39,425 nt of DNA from Streptomyces sp. MUM 178J (GTDB taxonomy: Bacteria > Actinomycetota > Actinomycetes > Streptomycetales > Streptomycetaceae), in contig NZ_JADWYQ010000054.1 in assembly GCF_022414575.1 (NCBI RefSeq), positions 1 to 39,425 of the forward strand, given 5' to 3'. Position numbers and translations under genes: made by a program. The notes below the pieces were generated by a model that saw only the letters and a list, made by a program, of their open reading frames with translations, was not told the DNA's origin and did no database searches. This document shows positions 39,034-39,425 of the stretch, one piece after another. Numbering within the stretch: the stretch's first letter is position 1; each line of letters starts with the position of its first letter.

Positions 39034-39084
39034 CGGACGTCCGAGGGGCCGCGGCCGGCGGCTGCCGTGGCAGCGGCAGTCGCA

Positions 39085-39126
39085 GTGGACGTCACCAAGT
39101 GGCCGTCACCATGTGGCCGTCACCAG
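39085..39126. repeat. 14-bp triplicate over the end of the right-edge gene
   Basis: Three copies of gtgg(a/c)cgtcaccan (39085-39098, 39099-39112, 39113-39126) follow head to tail. They overlap the stop codon of the minus-strand gene ending at 39120. The period (14) is not a multiple of three. Confidence 0.8.
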
Positions 39127-39425
39127 CAGAACCAGAGGAAGCAGCTCCCGTCTTCCTCGGTGGGCGTGGGCGTGGGTGCGGGGCTGACCGTGGAGTCGGT
39201 CGGGCTCTGACTGGAGGTCGGCGCGGACGCCGACGGGGAGGAGGCGTCGCCGGACGGCGGGTCTGCGGGATCGGAGGCCGTCGGGGAGGCGTCGCCGTCG
39301 CCGGACGACGCGGACCCCGACGGACGTATGCCGCCCGCGCCGCCGGCCTCGCCCCCGGCCCCGCCGCCGGGAGCGGGGCTGCCGCCGCCTTCCCCGCCGC
39401 CCGGGGCCGCGGGGCCGGTCGTCCC
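39120..39425 (-). CDS. C-terminal part of a Ser/Pro/Gly-rich protein, 5' end outside window
   Basis: Only the last 101 residues are visible, in a frame open to the right edge. They are low-complexity: first Gly-rich (APGGGEGGGSPAPGGG), then Ser/Asp/Pro-rich, then PTPTPTEEDGS, and finally an unusual tail CFLWFCW ending the protein. The tail has two Cys and two Trp in seven residues. Such linkers are common in Streptomyces membrane or kinase-like proteins, but the domain is outside the window, so no function can be assigned. The stop lies within a 14-bp tandem repeat. Confidence 0.7.
   Translation of the reverse strand, partial: GTTGPAAPGGGEGGGSPAPGGGAGGEAGGAGGIRPSGSASSGDGDASPTASDPADPPSGDASSPSASAPTSSQSPTDSTVSPAPTPTPTEEDGSCFLWFCW

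Overview
The window is about 39 kb of very GC-rich actinobacterial chromosome, almost certainly Streptomyces. Supporting points are the codon bias towards G/C in third positions, frequent GTG starts, four-base ATGA/GTGA gene overlaps, several apparently leaderless genes, and a conserved core gene order: terD-like genes, peroxiredoxin, DUF3052, aceE, then fasR, fabD, fabH, acpP, fabF, DUF3145. No rRNA, tRNA, CRISPR array, IS element or phage gene was seen.

Layout. (1) 1-7.3 kb is a Ter stress-response block. It holds a phosphoribosyltransferase running off the left edge, an HpcH/HpaI aldolase (citrate-lyase-like), three TerD-family proteins, a TerA-like protein and a DUF475/TerC-superfamily membrane protein. 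(2) 7.3-11.6 kb holds an AhpE-type peroxiredoxin, a DUF3052 protein and the E1 subunit of pyruvate dehydrogenase (aceE). (3) 11.6-18.7 kb is accessory: a GC-rich decayed repeat, a K+ channel, a secreted I36 inhibitor-like protein, a DUF1023 hydrolase, a DUF4429/SHOCT protein, a MerR regulator with an aldo/keto reductase, and a serine hydrolase. (4) 18.7-26.4 kb looks like cell-envelope biology. A response regulator, a sensor kinase and a GerMN-type lipoprotein overlap as one operon, next to a MurJ-like flippase overlapping a FemX-like aminoacyltransferase, and a divergent L,D-transpeptidase lipoprotein. (5) 26.4-32.8 kb holds a pirin, the activator FasR, the type II fatty-acid synthase operon fabD-fabH-acpP-fabF with a strong terminator, and a convergent DUF3145 gene. 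(6) 32.8-39.4 kb holds an SGNH-hydrolase lipoprotein, a secreted pyroglutamyl-peptidase-like protein with Ser at the Cys position, a LysE remnant, an EI24 membrane protein, Ohr, an NADP-dependent reductase divergent from a MarR regulator, and the tail of a Ser/Pro-rich protein running off the right edge.

How it fits together. Blocks 1, 2 and 6 contain many stress proteins: Ter, AhpE, Ohr, and the MarR/reductase and MerR/AKR pairs. Block 4 pairs a two-component system with lipid II transport and cross-linking enzymes. Block 5 supplies acyl chains, and aceE supplies acetyl-CoA upstream of it.

The most unusual observation is a 90-bp (30-codon) tandem repeat at the start of the sensor kinase gene. 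Each unit carries a Shine-Dalgarno-like GAGG/AAGG stretch and a GTG start, so the kinase has five in-frame possible starts. Several other genes carry in-frame coding repeats (9, 15, 33 and 45 bp). At least nine genes have a -10-like hexamer ending 6-7 nt before the start codon, which suggests leaderless transcripts.
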